Shown here piece by piece: positions 46,526 through 55,681 of a stretch of DNA of 64,000 bases. The position numbers were made by a program, and so were the translations under genes. The stretch comes from Pantoea rwandensis. Its GTDB lineage: Bacteria; Pseudomonadota; Gammaproteobacteria; Enterobacterales; Enterobacteriaceae. Position 1 is the stretch's first letter. The number at the start of each line of letters is the position of its first letter. The stretch spans positions 682,001 to 746,000 of the forward strand of contig NZ_MLFR01000001.1 of assembly GCF_002095475.1 (NCBI RefSeq), given 5' to 3'. The notes under the pieces were generated by a model, which saw only the letters and a program-made list of their open reading frames with translations, was not told the origin of the DNA and did no database searches.

Positions 46526-47527
46526 ATGAGCGAGATTTCAACGTCTCCGGACGCATTAACCACCATTCCTATTTTTTCCGACCTGCATATTTTGACGGTG
46601 TTGTCACAAACCCGAAATTACACTCAGGCCGCTCAGCGGCTTAATATTTCCAAAACCACCGTCAGTCTGCGCATTGCTGCGCTGGAACGCGCCGCAGGTG
46701 TGGCGCTGGTGCACCGATCCACGCGCTCAGTCACGTTAACTTCAGCCGGGCAGATGCTGGTAGACGAGATCAGTGCACCGTTTCGCACTATTACGCAGAG
46801 CTTCTCGTCCATTAAGGATTTTGCCTCTGTGCCGCGTGGACTGGTGCGACTCACCGCGCCCGTGGCGCTGGGCAGACAATTTGTGATGCCCGCCTTAACG
46901 CGCTTCCTGACGGCTTATCCTGAGATCCAAATCGAATTAGACCTCAATGATCAGCTCAGCAATCTGGCCAATGACGGCTTCGATTTGGCGATCCGCCACA
47001 CCACCTCACCGCCTGAGAACTATGTTGCCTGGCCCTTGTGCACCACACGTTCAGTACTGGTCGCCAGCCGCGACTATTTGGCACGTCGCGGCACACCGCA
47101 ACATCCAGCTGATTTGGCGGAACATCACTGTCTGCCCTATTTGCGTGGTAAAGCGCTGCAACATGAATGGGTGCTGGAAAAAGTCGCCTCTGACCATGAC
47201 GAAGCCGATGTGCTGGTCCCGGTACGTGGTCCGCTCAAAACCAACAACAGCGAGGCGATACGTGCAGCGGCAGTGGCGGGTCTGGGCATCGCGCTGCTGC
47301 CAGATTTCAGTGCTATCAACAGCGAACCCGAACTCCAGCCATTGATGCAGGTTCTGCCGAATTGGCGGGTACGCGGTTTTTTTGGCGAGCAGATTTATGC
47401 CCTCCGGCCTTGGGCCCCTCAGGTGCCGAGGGCGGTTCAGTGTCTGGTGAATCATCTTAAAGACGAGTTTCAATCTGGATTTTTGTTGCCCGTCGCGAAC
47501 CACCACGCTGAGGAGAAGCATGCATGA
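46526..47527 (+). CDS. LysR-family transcriptional regulator between mmsA and pucR-like gene
   Basis: This regulator is 333 aa. It has an N-terminal extension, a helix-turn-helix (LTVLSQTRNYTQAAQRLNISKTTVSLRIAALE) and an effector domain with LANDGFDLAIRHT. It is divergent from mmsA (131-bp gap), its likely target. Its stop overlaps the PucR-type gene by 4 bp (ATGA), so two different regulators are made from one message. Confidence 0.88.
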   Translation: MSEISTSPDALTTIPIFSDLHILTVLSQTRNYTQAAQRLNISKTTVSLRIAALERAAGVALVHRSTRSVTLTSAGQMLVDEISAPFRTITQSFSSIKDFASVPRGLVRLTAPVALGRQFVMPALTRFLTAYPEIQIELDLNDQLSNLANDGFDLAIRHTTSPPENYVAWPLCTTRSVLVASRDYLARRGTPQHPADLAEHHCLPYLRGKALQHEWVLEKVASDHDEADVLVPVRGPLKTNNSEAIRAAAVAGLGIALLPDFSAINSEPELQPLMQVLPNWRVRGFFGEQIYALRPWAPQVPRAVQCLVNHLKDEFQSGFLLPVANHHAEEKHA

Positions 47528-48969
47528 TTAAAGTGCGGGAATTAACCGCCAGCCTTTCGCTCGGGCTGCAACTTATCGCCGGGAAAAAAGGTGAAGAGCG
47601 GCAAATTACCTGGGTACACACTGTGGACTTACCCGATCCCTGGCGTTGGATATCACCCGGCAACCTGGTCATGACGACCGGTGCGGGTTTGCCTGTTACT
47701 GCTTCACATCAAACTGAATGGCTGGAGAAGTTAGCGTTGAGCAATGCCAGTGCACTGGTGATCGCCCGGCACCCTTCCGCGCCAGAAATCACACCAGCAC
47801 TATTGGAGACCGCCGACAGGCTAATGTTTCCGGTATTAGAAACGGGCTTTGAACAAGAGTTTGTGAAGCTTTCACGCGCCATCATTGAAGGCATCCTTCA
47901 AGTCCAGCAGGGGCAATACACTGCTGGAGAACAGCTTTTTCAAGCCTATGCAAAGACGCTGCGCGAAGATGTCGATTTGGACGGCCGCTTGCGGCTTCTG
48001 GCTGCATCGCTAAAAATCGATCTTGAAATCGAGGATGCGCTAAGCGGCACGATTCGATTTTCCTCGCACCCCTCGACGTTATCGGCATCGCCGTCAGCAT
48101 TGCCTATGGAGCGGGTTCCCCTGGCGGGTCGATCGCGTACCCATCTTATTCTCTACCGCACGGATGCCAACTCGCTCAAAGACCCTCTGCTCGTCCGTTC
48201 CCTGACAGGGTTGCTGGAAATTGAACTTGAGCGGCTGATGATTGAACGCGACCAACAGCGTCGTGAAGGAAGCGCCTTGCTGGATAGTCTTTTGCGGGGT
48301 GAAACTTCCCTCGCACTTATCAGCCCGATTCTGCAACAGCGGGGGCTTTATGGCACGCTGGTTTGCCTGGCGCTGGAGCCAGCCGAACAGGGTGACTGGA
48401 ACGCGGATAACATTCATCACGCCCCGGGCCTGAAAGGCGCCTCCCTCTTGATCAAACACGATGAAAGGTTGCTAATTCTCTGCCCAGATACACCTGAGAT
48501 CGCGCTGGCCATTCGCAAGGGGCTGGGAGCCAAAACAGTGTGCGGCATGAGCAGTCCGGTGAATTCGGCAACGGGACTCGCTGAAAGCTTCAGGCAGGCG
48601 CGTCTCGCCTGTTCCCAAGCAAAGGAGCTGCATAAATCCGTTCTGCGCTATGGTGAAGCAGATACGGGACTAGCCGTGTATCCCACCTCATTATCCGCCG
48701 CGAGGGCTATCGTTGACCGTTATCTCAGCCCGCTGATTGAGCACGATCGCCACAGTGACGCCAACTTACTCGTGACCTTGGTCAAATTTCTGGAAAATGA
48801 TGGCAGCTGGAAAAGTACATCATACGAACTTCATATACATCGTCAGACACTGGTTTACCGTTTGAAGCTCATCACAAAATTGACCGGCCTCTCTCCAACC
48901 TCAACCGCCGGGACAGCCTTGCTATGGCTGGCATTGGAAGCAGGAAGGTCTACAAAGCTGCTGCCCTGA
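47524..48969 (+). CDS. PucR-family transcriptional regulator
   Basis: This 481-aa regulator has an N-terminal PucR domain (VRELTASLSLGLQLIAGKKGEERQITWVHTVDLPDPWRWI), a middle GGDEF-like region and a C-terminal helix-turn-helix (SYELHIHRQTLVYRLKLITKLTGL). Family members govern purine, allantoin, GABA or polyamine catabolism. It is coupled to the upstream LysR gene and precedes the permease, FAD oxidase and cupin genes, which are its likely targets. Confidence 0.88.
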   Translation: MIKVRELTASLSLGLQLIAGKKGEERQITWVHTVDLPDPWRWISPGNLVMTTGAGLPVTASHQTEWLEKLALSNASALVIARHPSAPEITPALLETADRLMFPVLETGFEQEFVKLSRAIIEGILQVQQGQYTAGEQLFQAYAKTLREDVDLDGRLRLLAASLKIDLEIEDALSGTIRFSSHPSTLSASPSALPMERVPLAGRSRTHLILYRTDANSLKDPLLVRSLTGLLEIELERLMIERDQQRREGSALLDSLLRGETSLALISPILQQRGLYGTLVCLALEPAEQGDWNADNIHHAPGLKGASLLIKHDERLLILCPDTPEIALAIRKGLGAKTVCGMSSPVNSATGLAESFRQARLACSQAKELHKSVLRYGEADTGLAVYPTSLSAARAIVDRYLSPLIEHDRHSDANLLVTLVKFLENDGSWKSTSYELHIHRQTLVYRLKLITKLTGLSPTSTAGTALLWLALEAGRSTKLLP

Positions 48970-49107
48970 GCCATTAACGCTCAACGCTGTCGGTTTTTAC
49001 ATTTGTATGAAGGGGGCAGCTTTTAACTGTAACTTTTGCGAATAGCGCCCTGCTCTCCACTTGATTTACATCTGTCTCCTGACAATTCCGTTAACCAGGA
49101 GACAACA

Positions 49108-50532
49108 ATGCCGATACAAACGGAACACGAACAGAGATTCATAAATACACTTAAAACCCGGCACATCAGTATGCTGGCTTTGGGTGGCGTGATCGGTGCT
49201 GGCTTATTCGTGGGCTCCAGTGCCGTCATTGCCTCAACGGGACCGGGCGCATTCATTACCTACCTGATCACCGGCATCATGGTCGCGTTAATTATGCGCA
49301 TGCTGGGCGAGATGGCAGCGGCCAGGCCCCTTAAAGGCTCTTTTGTTGAATATGCCCGCCTCGCTTTCGGCAATGCTGCGGGGTTCGCCACAGGCTGGCT
49401 CTATTGGTATTTCTGGGTCATCGTGGTGGGATTTGAAGCGGTTGTCGGCGGACAGATTATCCATGGCTGGACCCCGGAACTGCCTGTCTGGCTGATTTCT
49501 CTGGGCCTGATGATTCTGATGACCTCACTTAACCTCCTGTCGGTTCGGTCGTTTGGTGAGGCAGAGTACTGGTTTGCGGGTATCAAAGTCGTCGCCATCG
49601 TGATTTTCCTGCTGGTTGCGGGCGCCTACGTCCTTCACCTTTTTCCACATTCGACGGCAAATTTCAGCAACCTGACCTCTCAAGGTGGTTTCTTTCCCCA
49701 CGGGGCTGGCACGCTGTTTACTGGCGTGGTGACAGTCATCTTCTCCATGACTGGCGTTGAGGTCGCCACCATTGCGGCAGCAGAATCCGAACATCCGGCG
49801 GAGAATATTCGCAAAGCGGTAAATACGGTGATGGTCCGCATTCTAGTGTTCTTTGTGCTGGCAACATTCCTAATCGTTGTCGCGCAGCCCTGGACAGATG
49901 TCGTCCCGGGTAAATCCGCATTTGTCACCACCTTCGATAAGATCGGTATCCCCGGGTCCGGCACGATGTTGACCATTGTCATACTGGTTGCCGTGTTATC
50001 GGTACTCAATGCGGGCCTTTACACCTCTTCTCGTCTGCTTGCGGTTTTGAGCAGCAATGGCGAAGCACCGGCATGGATGGCACAGCGCAGTAAACGCGGC
50101 GTTCCCTCACTAGCTGTTATCACCTCCACTCTTGTCGGCTATGCCGCCGTGGTCATTGCTGCACTTTGGCCAGACACCGTTTTCCTTTTCCTGCTGAATT
50201 CCTCCGGCGCCGTATTCTTGTTTGTCTATCTGATGATTTGCCTGTCGCAACTCAAGCTCCGCAAAACCTGGGAGCATGAGGGCACCCTGAAATTCCGCAT
50301 GTGGGGACACCCTTGGATACCGTTGCTGGTCACTGCATCAGTCATCGCCGTGCTGGTCAGTATGGCTGTCGATGCGGACAAACGTCTAAGCCTCCTGCAA
50401 AGCATCCTCGCCTTGATGGTGATCCTCACTTCCTATGCCGTTCTGTTGTTTGCCCGTAGCCGAAGCCAGCGCCGTACACGAGAGATTCGCGCTGGCAGGC
50501 CCAAAGCCGCCATCAGTCACCGAACCCTTTAA
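49108..50532 (+). CDS. APC-superfamily amino acid/GABA permease
   Basis: This proton-coupled importer of an amino acid or amine is 474 aa from ATG 49108 (CCAGGAG site), with 12 predicted helices. The first helix carries ISMLALGGVIGAGLFVGSS, the signature of the GabP/AnsP/ProY branch. It is followed 24 bp later by the FAD oxidase gene, suggesting it imports the oxidase substrate. The 138 bp to the PucR gene hold the likely promoter. Confidence 0.9.
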   Translation: MPIQTEHEQRFINTLKTRHISMLALGGVIGAGLFVGSSAVIASTGPGAFITYLITGIMVALIMRMLGEMAAARPLKGSFVEYARLAFGNAAGFATGWLYWYFWVIVVGFEAVVGGQIIHGWTPELPVWLISLGLMILMTSLNLLSVRSFGEAEYWFAGIKVVAIVIFLLVAGAYVLHLFPHSTANFSNLTSQGGFFPHGAGTLFTGVVTVIFSMTGVEVATIAAAESEHPAENIRKAVNTVMVRILVFFVLATFLIVVAQPWTDVVPGKSAFVTTFDKIGIPGSGTMLTIVILVAVLSVLNAGLYTSSRLLAVLSSNGEAPAWMAQRSKRGVPSLAVITSTLVGYAAVVIAALWPDTVFLFLLNSSGAVFLFVYLMICLSQLKLRKTWEHEGTLKFRMWGHPWIPLLVTASVIAVLVSMAVDADKRLSLLQSILALMVILTSYAVLLFARSRSQRRTREIRAGRPKAAISHRTL

Positions 50533-50556
50533 AGTTGCCTTATTCCTGGAGTAAAA

Positions 50557-51942
50557 ATGGCCCAGACTCATCAAAAAATCCTTAGCCTACCAAACCGCCC
50601 TTTCTGGTATGAAGAATCCCTTGAAAGGCCTGCCTTATCTGGCTTGGTGGACGCTGACATAGCGATCGTAGGCGCTGGCTATACCGGACTGTGGACGGCG
50701 TATTATTTACTTAAACGCTACCCGTCTCTGCGGGTTGTGATCCTCGAGCGTCAGCGTGTCGGATTTGGTGCCTCCGGACGTAACGGCGGCTGGGCATCCG
50801 CAATTTTTCCTATTTCACTGTCGCGGGTCGCGCAGATGTATTCGCATTCAGCGGCACTTAGCCTGCAACGGGCGATGAACGATACCGTTGATGAGATTGG
50901 TCGCGTGCTGGCAGAAGAGAACATCGATGCAGATTATGTAAAGTCCGGCTTTCTTTCTCTGGCGCGCACCAAACCACAGCTAGAGCGGGTAGCGGCCGCA
51001 GTTGAAAGCTCAACCCGTTTTGGCTTGCCCGAACAATGGCAGGCGATTGGCGCAGCCGATGCGGCGGATAAGGTTGGCGCTGACAACGTGCTTGGCGGAC
51101 TCTATACCCCACACTGTGCGCTGGTTCATCCCGGCAAACTGGTTCGCGGACTGGCACATGTGGTTGAAAAGATGGGTGCCACCATTTATGAACAGTCACC
51201 GGTTATCAGCATCGCACAGGGCCATGTGCAGACGGCGAATGGCGCCGTGCAGGCGGAAACCATTGTCCGAGCCACCGAAGCGTTTACCTGCCAGCAACAG
51301 GATCAACGCCGTTCTGTCATCCCACTTTACTCACTGGTTTTAGCTACGGAACCCCTTTCTGCTGAACAACAACGTGCAACCCGGCTCGAGCAGCGAATGG
51401 CATTCAATGATATGCGACATCTGCGTATTTACGGCCAGATGACGGCTTCAGGACGTTTGATCTTTGGAGGTCGCGGCGCTCCTTACCACTTTGGTTCTCG
51501 CATAACGGATAAGGACGATTTGGTCGATGGTGTTCACACCAAAATTTACGACACCCTGCTCGAACTCTTTCCTCAATTAGACGAGCTTTCCATTACCCAC
51601 CGCTGGGGCGGCGCTTTAGGGGTGTCTCGGGACTGGTGTCCAACGGTGAGCTTTGATCCCGCTAAACGTATTGGCTGGGCAGGCAATTATGTTGGAGATG
51701 GTGTCGCCACCAGCAACCTGGCGGGCAGGATCCTCAGCAATCTTATCTTTAATCATGATGAGGAAATTAATCGCCTGCCCCTAGTCAATCACCACTCCCC
51801 AATATGGGAACCGGAGCCTTTCCGCTGGCTAGGTATCAACAGTGGTCTGTTTGCCGCAGGGCTTAGCGACTTTGAGGAACGCCTCACCAATAAACCCTCA
51901 CGTGCCGCGCATCTGCTTGAAAAATTAACGGGCGCACATTAA
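50557..51942 (+). CDS. FAD-dependent amine/amino acid oxidoreductase (DAO, PuuB-like)
   Basis: This flavin oxidase removes electrons from an amine or secondary amino acid. The 461-aa protein has the dinucleotide motif GAGYTGLWTAYYL and the family blocks GFGASGRNGGW and AGNYVGDGVATSNLAGRI. It resembles gamma-glutamylputrescine oxidase PuuB and related enzymes. It lies in an operon with the permease and a cupin. The product would be an aldehyde plus ammonia or amine, which mmsA or another dehydrogenase could process. Confidence 0.85.
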   Translation: MAQTHQKILSLPNRPFWYEESLERPALSGLVDADIAIVGAGYTGLWTAYYLLKRYPSLRVVILERQRVGFGASGRNGGWASAIFPISLSRVAQMYSHSAALSLQRAMNDTVDEIGRVLAEENIDADYVKSGFLSLARTKPQLERVAAAVESSTRFGLPEQWQAIGAADAADKVGADNVLGGLYTPHCALVHPGKLVRGLAHVVEKMGATIYEQSPVISIAQGHVQTANGAVQAETIVRATEAFTCQQQDQRRSVIPLYSLVLATEPLSAEQQRATRLEQRMAFNDMRHLRIYGQMTASGRLIFGGRGAPYHFGSRITDKDDLVDGVHTKIYDTLLELFPQLDELSITHRWGGALGVSRDWCPTVSFDPAKRIGWAGNYVGDGVATSNLAGRILSNLIFNHDEEINRLPLVNHHSPIWEPEPFRWLGINSGLFAAGLSDFEERLTNKPSRAAHLLEKLTGAH

Positions 51943-51954
51943 AAGGAATTCCCT

Positions 51955-52305
51955 ATGAGCCAATTCACCATCATCAAATCTTCATCCATCAAAAATAACC
52001 CACTGACTTCCGCGGGACAACGCGCCGGGGCGGATCACGGCGATCCTCAGATCGCCCTCCAGACGCTAGCGCCAGATGCAACGGGCAGCTTGGGCATCTG
52101 GGAGTGTCAACCGGGAGGATGGCCCGTTCACAATCGCCCTGACACAGAGTTCACCTATATCATCTCGGGCGTGGCAAAGCTGACCGACGAGAAAACCGGC
52201 GAGGTAGTAGAGATTACCGGTGGCGATCTGGTGATTCTGCCTCCGGGCTGGAGCGGACGCTGGGACATTATTGAGCCCGTCAGAAAGGTTTATGCCATTT
52301 ATTGA
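51955..52305 (+). CDS. small cupin-domain protein (cupin_3/DUF861 type)
   Basis: This single-domain cupin is 116 aa. It has the blocks GIWECQPGGWPVHNRPDTEFTYIISG and GDLVILPPGWSGRWDI typical of the family that often accompanies amine-oxidase operons. It has few metal-binding His residues, so its role may be binding or sensing rather than catalysis. It starts 12 bp after the oxidase stop with AAGGAA as ribosome site and ends the operon. Confidence 0.82.
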   Translation: MSQFTIIKSSSIKNNPLTSAGQRAGADHGDPQIALQTLAPDATGSLGIWECQPGGWPVHNRPDTEFTYIISGVAKLTDEKTGEVVEITGGDLVILPPGWSGRWDIIEPVRKVYAIY

Positions 52306-52431
52306 GTAAGCAGGATCCCTGACGAAGCCCAAGCCTCTGATGCAAACGTGTAAGCATAAGGGATAGGCTACCTAGCAAACGCCATATGTTGCTAGCGTGT
52401 GCGTTGCCTCTTGCCTTTCGCGCTCAGGAAT

Positions 52432-52458
52432 CAGCGCTTCAACATGCTTGAAGCGCTG
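52432..52458 (+). terminator. intrinsic terminator after the permease/oxidase/cupin operon
   Basis: CAGCGCTTCAA pairs perfectly with TTGAAGCGCTG around the 5-base loop CATGC; TACTTGTT follows. It sits 127 bp after the cupin stop codon and just before the LacI operators of the next unit. Confidence 0.7.
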
Positions 52459-52527
52459 TACTTGTTAATCCGATCTACAGATTTTGTATGAGACTCATCA
52501 CATTTCGTTAAATCGACAGGCTCACGT

Positions 52528-52570
52528 AAAAGTAATCGATTACTTTTTAATATATTTTGTAATCGATTAC
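52528..52570. promoter_or_regulatory. paired LacI-type operators upstream of the secreted TIM-barrel gene
   Basis: AAAAGTAATCGATTACTTTT (52528-52547) is a perfect 20-bp palindrome, and GTAATCGATTAC recurs at 52559-52570. The centres are 27 bp apart. An AT-rich stretch suitable for a -10 element lies between them, and the ATG follows 21 bp after the second site. The central CG fits LacI-family operators. The same 12-mer occurs twice at 58012-58055 and nowhere else seen in the window. Confidence 0.85.
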
Positions 52571-52591
52571 TTTTCATAAACAGGAAAAATT

Positions 52592-53440
52592 ATGCTTGCC
52601 CGATTACTGTTGAGTACCTGCCTGCTTGCTTCCACTGCTCTAATTTCATTCGCCGCGTCGGCAACGCAGGTTGATGATGAAATAGCGCTTCAGATGTACA
52701 CCTTGAGAAATGTAGGCACGGCGGAGAAACAGTTCGCCATGGCGCACGATGCGGGTTTCAAACACGTCGAAATTGTGGGAACCCATGATCTCAGTGCGCA
52801 ACAGATGAAGTCTTTGCTGAAGAAGAATGCGCTGACTGTCACCTCCGCCCATGTCCAGCTCTCGGCACTGGAAAAAGAGTACGCTCAAACCGTCGCTTTC
52901 AATAAATCTGTTGGTAACAGCACCATCATCGTTCCTTGGATCGAACCGGAAGATCGCCCAGACAGCACCCGCGGCTGGATTGACTACGCTAAACGTTTAG
53001 ACGCGATGGGGGCGAAGCTGCGCCATGACGGAATACAGTTGGCCTATCACAACCACAACTTTGAGATGAAAAAGTACAACGGCGTGACCGCACTGGAAAT
53101 TTTGATGAACCATACTTCACGCGACAACCTGAAGCTGGAGATGGATGCCGCCTGGGTGTCACGTGGCGGTCAGGATCCGGTGCGCTTTCTGAAGGAATAT
53201 CCAGGCAGAATCTATGCCATTCATGCCAAGGATAACGCCGCTATCGGCATTCGTGATGATGAGATGAACTTTGCCCCGCTGGGTGAGGGTTTGCTGGACT
53301 GGTCTGCCATTCTGCCTGCTGCGAAAGCAAACGGCGTGAGATGGTTCATCATTGAACATGACAAGCCAAAGGATGCGTGGAGCATCATCACGACATCGCT
53401 GCAGAATCTACGCGCGGCACTGCAAACGCTGCCGCACTAA
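52592..53440 (+). CDS. exported TIM-barrel sugar isomerase/epimerase-family protein
   Basis: This AP-endonuclease-2/xylose-isomerase-like TIM barrel of 282 aa carries a signal peptide (MLARLLLSTCLLASTALISF then AASA), so it should act in the periplasm. Metal-ligand blocks are visible: LAYHNHNFEM, LKLEMDAAWV, YAIHAKDN and FIIEHDKP. Exported members of this family are linked to handling of 3-keto sugars or glycosides. It is the only rightward gene of the locus, preceded by two operators identical to those at the far end, and ends 6 bp from the convergent LacI gene. Confidence 0.85.
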   Translation: MLARLLLSTCLLASTALISFAASATQVDDEIALQMYTLRNVGTAEKQFAMAHDAGFKHVEIVGTHDLSAQQMKSLLKKNALTVTSAHVQLSALEKEYAQTVAFNKSVGNSTIIVPWIEPEDRPDSTRGWIDYAKRLDAMGAKLRHDGIQLAYHNHNFEMKKYNGVTALEILMNHTSRDNLKLEMDAAWVSRGGQDPVRFLKEYPGRIYAIHAKDNAAIGIRDDEMNFAPLGEGLLDWSAILPAAKANGVRWFIIEHDKPKDAWSIITTSLQNLRAALQTLPH

Positions 53441-53446
53441 GCTCGC

Positions 53447-54427
53447 TTATGCACTGGCACGCTCAATCAGGTGCCCTTGCATGATTACGCGCTCGGGTGG
53501 GGATTCCGGCTGATCAATTTTTTGCAGCACCAGCCTGCAAGCCTGACGACCAATATCACGTGATGGCTGCGCCAGCGTTGTCAGCGGTGGCGTGACCATC
53601 TCCGCCAGCTCGGTGCCATCGAAGCCAGCCACGGCAATATCTTCTGGGACGCGTAAACCCGCCGCCTGGATCGCCGCCATCGCGCCAGCCGCTAGCGTAT
53701 CCGACACCGCGAACACCGCGTCAGGACGCTCTTTCCCTTCCAGCAACGCCATCATGGCGCGTTTGCCTGCGCTAAAGCTCAATTCGCTGGCATAACTTAT
53801 CGCCTGCCAGTCGAGCTGATGGCGCTCAAGTTGCGCCAGATATCCTTCCTGACGCAGCTGGGCATATTTATAGCTGAGATCATGATTGATGATGGCAATG
53901 CGTTTGCGTCCTTTATCTGCCAGATAACGCACTACCTGCTGTGAGGCATCGCTGTCGTTAATTCCCACGCAGGAGATCTCTCCCGCATCCGCATATTCGG
54001 CACACTGCACCCAAGGCGTGTTGGCAATCAAGTGGCTTAACTCAGGCAGTTTACTGAAGGCGTCCATGGTGATGATGCCGTCAACCATCTTTCCTGACAG
54101 CAGTTGCAGACTGGAGCGGGAACGCTCGATATCAGAACCCGAGTTGCACAGCAGAATGCGGTAGCCGTTCTTCTCGGCTTCCTCTTCGATGCCCTTCACC
54201 ACTTCGGCACAGAAAGGGTTAGAAATGTCAGAAACCATCACCAGAATCATCGAGCTACGCGCGGTGCGCAGTTGGCGGGCCAGCAAATTGGGCTGATAGT
54301 TGCTCTCTTTGATCGCCTGCAGCACTTTCTCGCGATTTTTATCTTTAACCGTGTCGCTGTTATTCAACACACGTGACACCGTCGCGACGGAAACCCCCGC
54401 CAGACGAGCGATTTTTTGAATGGACAT
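53447..54427 (-). CDS. LacI-family repressor of the sugar-oxidation cluster
   Basis: This 326-aa regulator has an N-terminal helix-turn-helix and hinge (IQKIARLAGVSVATVSRVLNNSDTV, QPNLLARQLRTARSS) and a sugar-binding domain of the PBP1 fold. It is the best candidate to bind the GTAATCGATTAC sites that flank the cluster on both sides. No such site lies before its own gene, and a hairpin at 54493 separates it from the upstream operon, so it is probably expressed constitutively. Confidence 0.9.
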   Translation of the reverse strand: MSIQKIARLAGVSVATVSRVLNNSDTVKDKNREKVLQAIKESNYQPNLLARQLRTARSSMILVMVSDISNPFCAEVVKGIEEEAEKNGYRILLCNSGSDIERSRSSLQLLSGKMVDGIITMDAFSKLPELSHLIANTPWVQCAEYADAGEISCVGINDSDASQQVVRYLADKGRKRIAIINHDLSYKYAQLRQEGYLAQLERHQLDWQAISYASELSFSAGKRAMMALLEGKERPDAVFAVSDTLAAGAMAAIQAAGLRVPEDIAVAGFDGTELAEMVTPPLTTLAQPSRDIGRQACRLVLQKIDQPESPPERVIMQGHLIERASA

Positions 54428-54492
54428 GGCAGCAACTCATACGGAATCAGATGTTACGCAGGCTACCATAAATCTGCGTGAACAATAAGTTA

Positions 54493-54519
54493 GCCCGATC
54501 GGCCAGCAGCAGATCGGGC
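54493..54519 (-). terminator. hairpin terminator between the dehydrogenase operon and lacI-type gene
   Basis: GCCCGATC (54493-54500) pairs with GATCGGGC (54512-54519) around 11 bases, directly after the stop of the leftward Gfo/Idh/MocA gene. The T content beyond it is modest. It marks the end of the three-gene operon. Confidence 0.6.
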
Positions 54520-54525
54520 CAAATA

Positions 54526-55671
54526 TTACGGGTTTACGCGCACCCAGCGCTGCTGCTGATGGCTTTGCACAATAGCATCAACTATCGCCATCACCTGAGC
54601 ACCATCATGGAAGGTCGCAAAGTTGGCGGTTGGCGAGGGTTCGCCTTTCGCTACCGCTTGGTAAAACTGATGCATCATGGCTCGGAACGCATCTGGCCAG
54701 CCTTCGATATGTCCTCCCGGAAAACGCGCCCTGTCCGCCACATCGGGATTCATCAACGCTGGGTCATCCGATAACAGCTGATTGGCCTTGTGCCGATGTC
54801 CCAGCCAAAGCTGTTGCGGCACCTCCTGATCCCAAGCCAGCGCACCCAAGCTGCCGTTCACTTCCAGGCTGAGCCGATTCTTGCGCCCGGCAGAAACCTG
54901 CGACACGCTGAAGCTGCCTTTACTGCCGTCATCAAAACGGAACAACACAAAGCCCATATCTTCCGTAGTCACTTCACGGGATTCATACTGTGTTTCGTCT
55001 GATTGCACGCCAAAAGTGGCCACATCAGCGAGATTTTCCTTACGCGTAGGCCAGACAATCGACAGATCGGCCATCACCTCGACGATTTTGCGCCCGGTCA
55101 CAAACTGAATGGTATCGCACCAGTGAGAGCCAATATCCGCCACGGCGCGCGATGCGCCGCCCTTTTCTGCATCCACACGCCAGTTGTAATCGGTCTCTTC
55201 CAGCATCCAGTCCTGCAGGTAACTGCCCTGCGCCGAGAAAAGCCGCCCCAGCTGCTGATAACGCACTATGCTCGCGGCCTGCTGCACCATGGCAAACTGG
55301 CGATAAACAAAGCTGACACCATGCACCACGCCCGCCTGCTCTGCCAAAGCCACCAGCTCTCTGGCTTCATCCATCGTCATGCACAGCGGTTTTTCCGAGA
55401 ACACATGTTTGCCAGCTGCGATGATTTGCCGGTTAATCGCCGCGTGCAGATGGTTCGGCGTGCAGTTATGCACCGCATCCAACCCTGGGTGCTGCAAAAA
55501 CGCAACCACGTCGCTGTAGGCATGCGGCACGTTCAGCTGGGCCGCGCGGGATTCTGCACTGCTCTGGTTTGAATCACACAGAGCAACCACGTTGACGTTG
55601 CCCAGGCGACGCAATGCTTCAATATGTGCCGGGCCGATAAAGCCCGTGCCAATGATTCCTACGTTAAACAC
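54526..55671 (-). CDS. Gfo/Idh/MocA-family sugar dehydrogenase
   Basis: This NAD(P)-dependent dehydrogenase oxidises a sugar or glycoside hydroxyl to a ketone, or reduces one. The 381-aa protein has the dinucleotide motif GTGFIG at the N-terminus, the EKP motif in KHVFSEKPLCM, and the catalytic-type block AVADIGSHWCDT. It lies 10 bp after the TIM-barrel gene in a three-gene leftward operon (transporter, isomerase, dehydrogenase). In E. coli, YcjS and YcjR form a comparable 3-keto-glycoside pair. Confidence 0.88.
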   Translation of the reverse strand: MFNVGIIGTGFIGPAHIEALRRLGNVNVVALCDSNQSSAESRAAQLNVPHAYSDVVAFLQHPGLDAVHNCTPNHLHAAINRQIIAAGKHVFSEKPLCMTMDEARELVALAEQAGVVHGVSFVYRQFAMVQQAASIVRYQQLGRLFSAQGSYLQDWMLEETDYNWRVDAEKGGASRAVADIGSHWCDTIQFVTGRKIVEVMADLSIVWPTRKENLADVATFGVQSDETQYESREVTTEDMGFVLFRFDDGSKGSFSVSQVSAGRKNRLSLEVNGSLGALAWDQEVPQQLWLGHRHKANQLLSDDPALMNPDVADRARFPGGHIEGWPDAFRAMMHQFYQAVAKGEPSPTANFATFHDGAQVMAIVDAIVQSHQQQRWVRVNP

Positions 55672-55681
55672 CTAAAGCTCC

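Noticed and set aside
49108..52305. Permease/oxidase/cupin operon considered as the E. coli puu operon
   Set aside because: puuA, puuD and puuC homologues are absent and the regulator is PucR, not PuuR.
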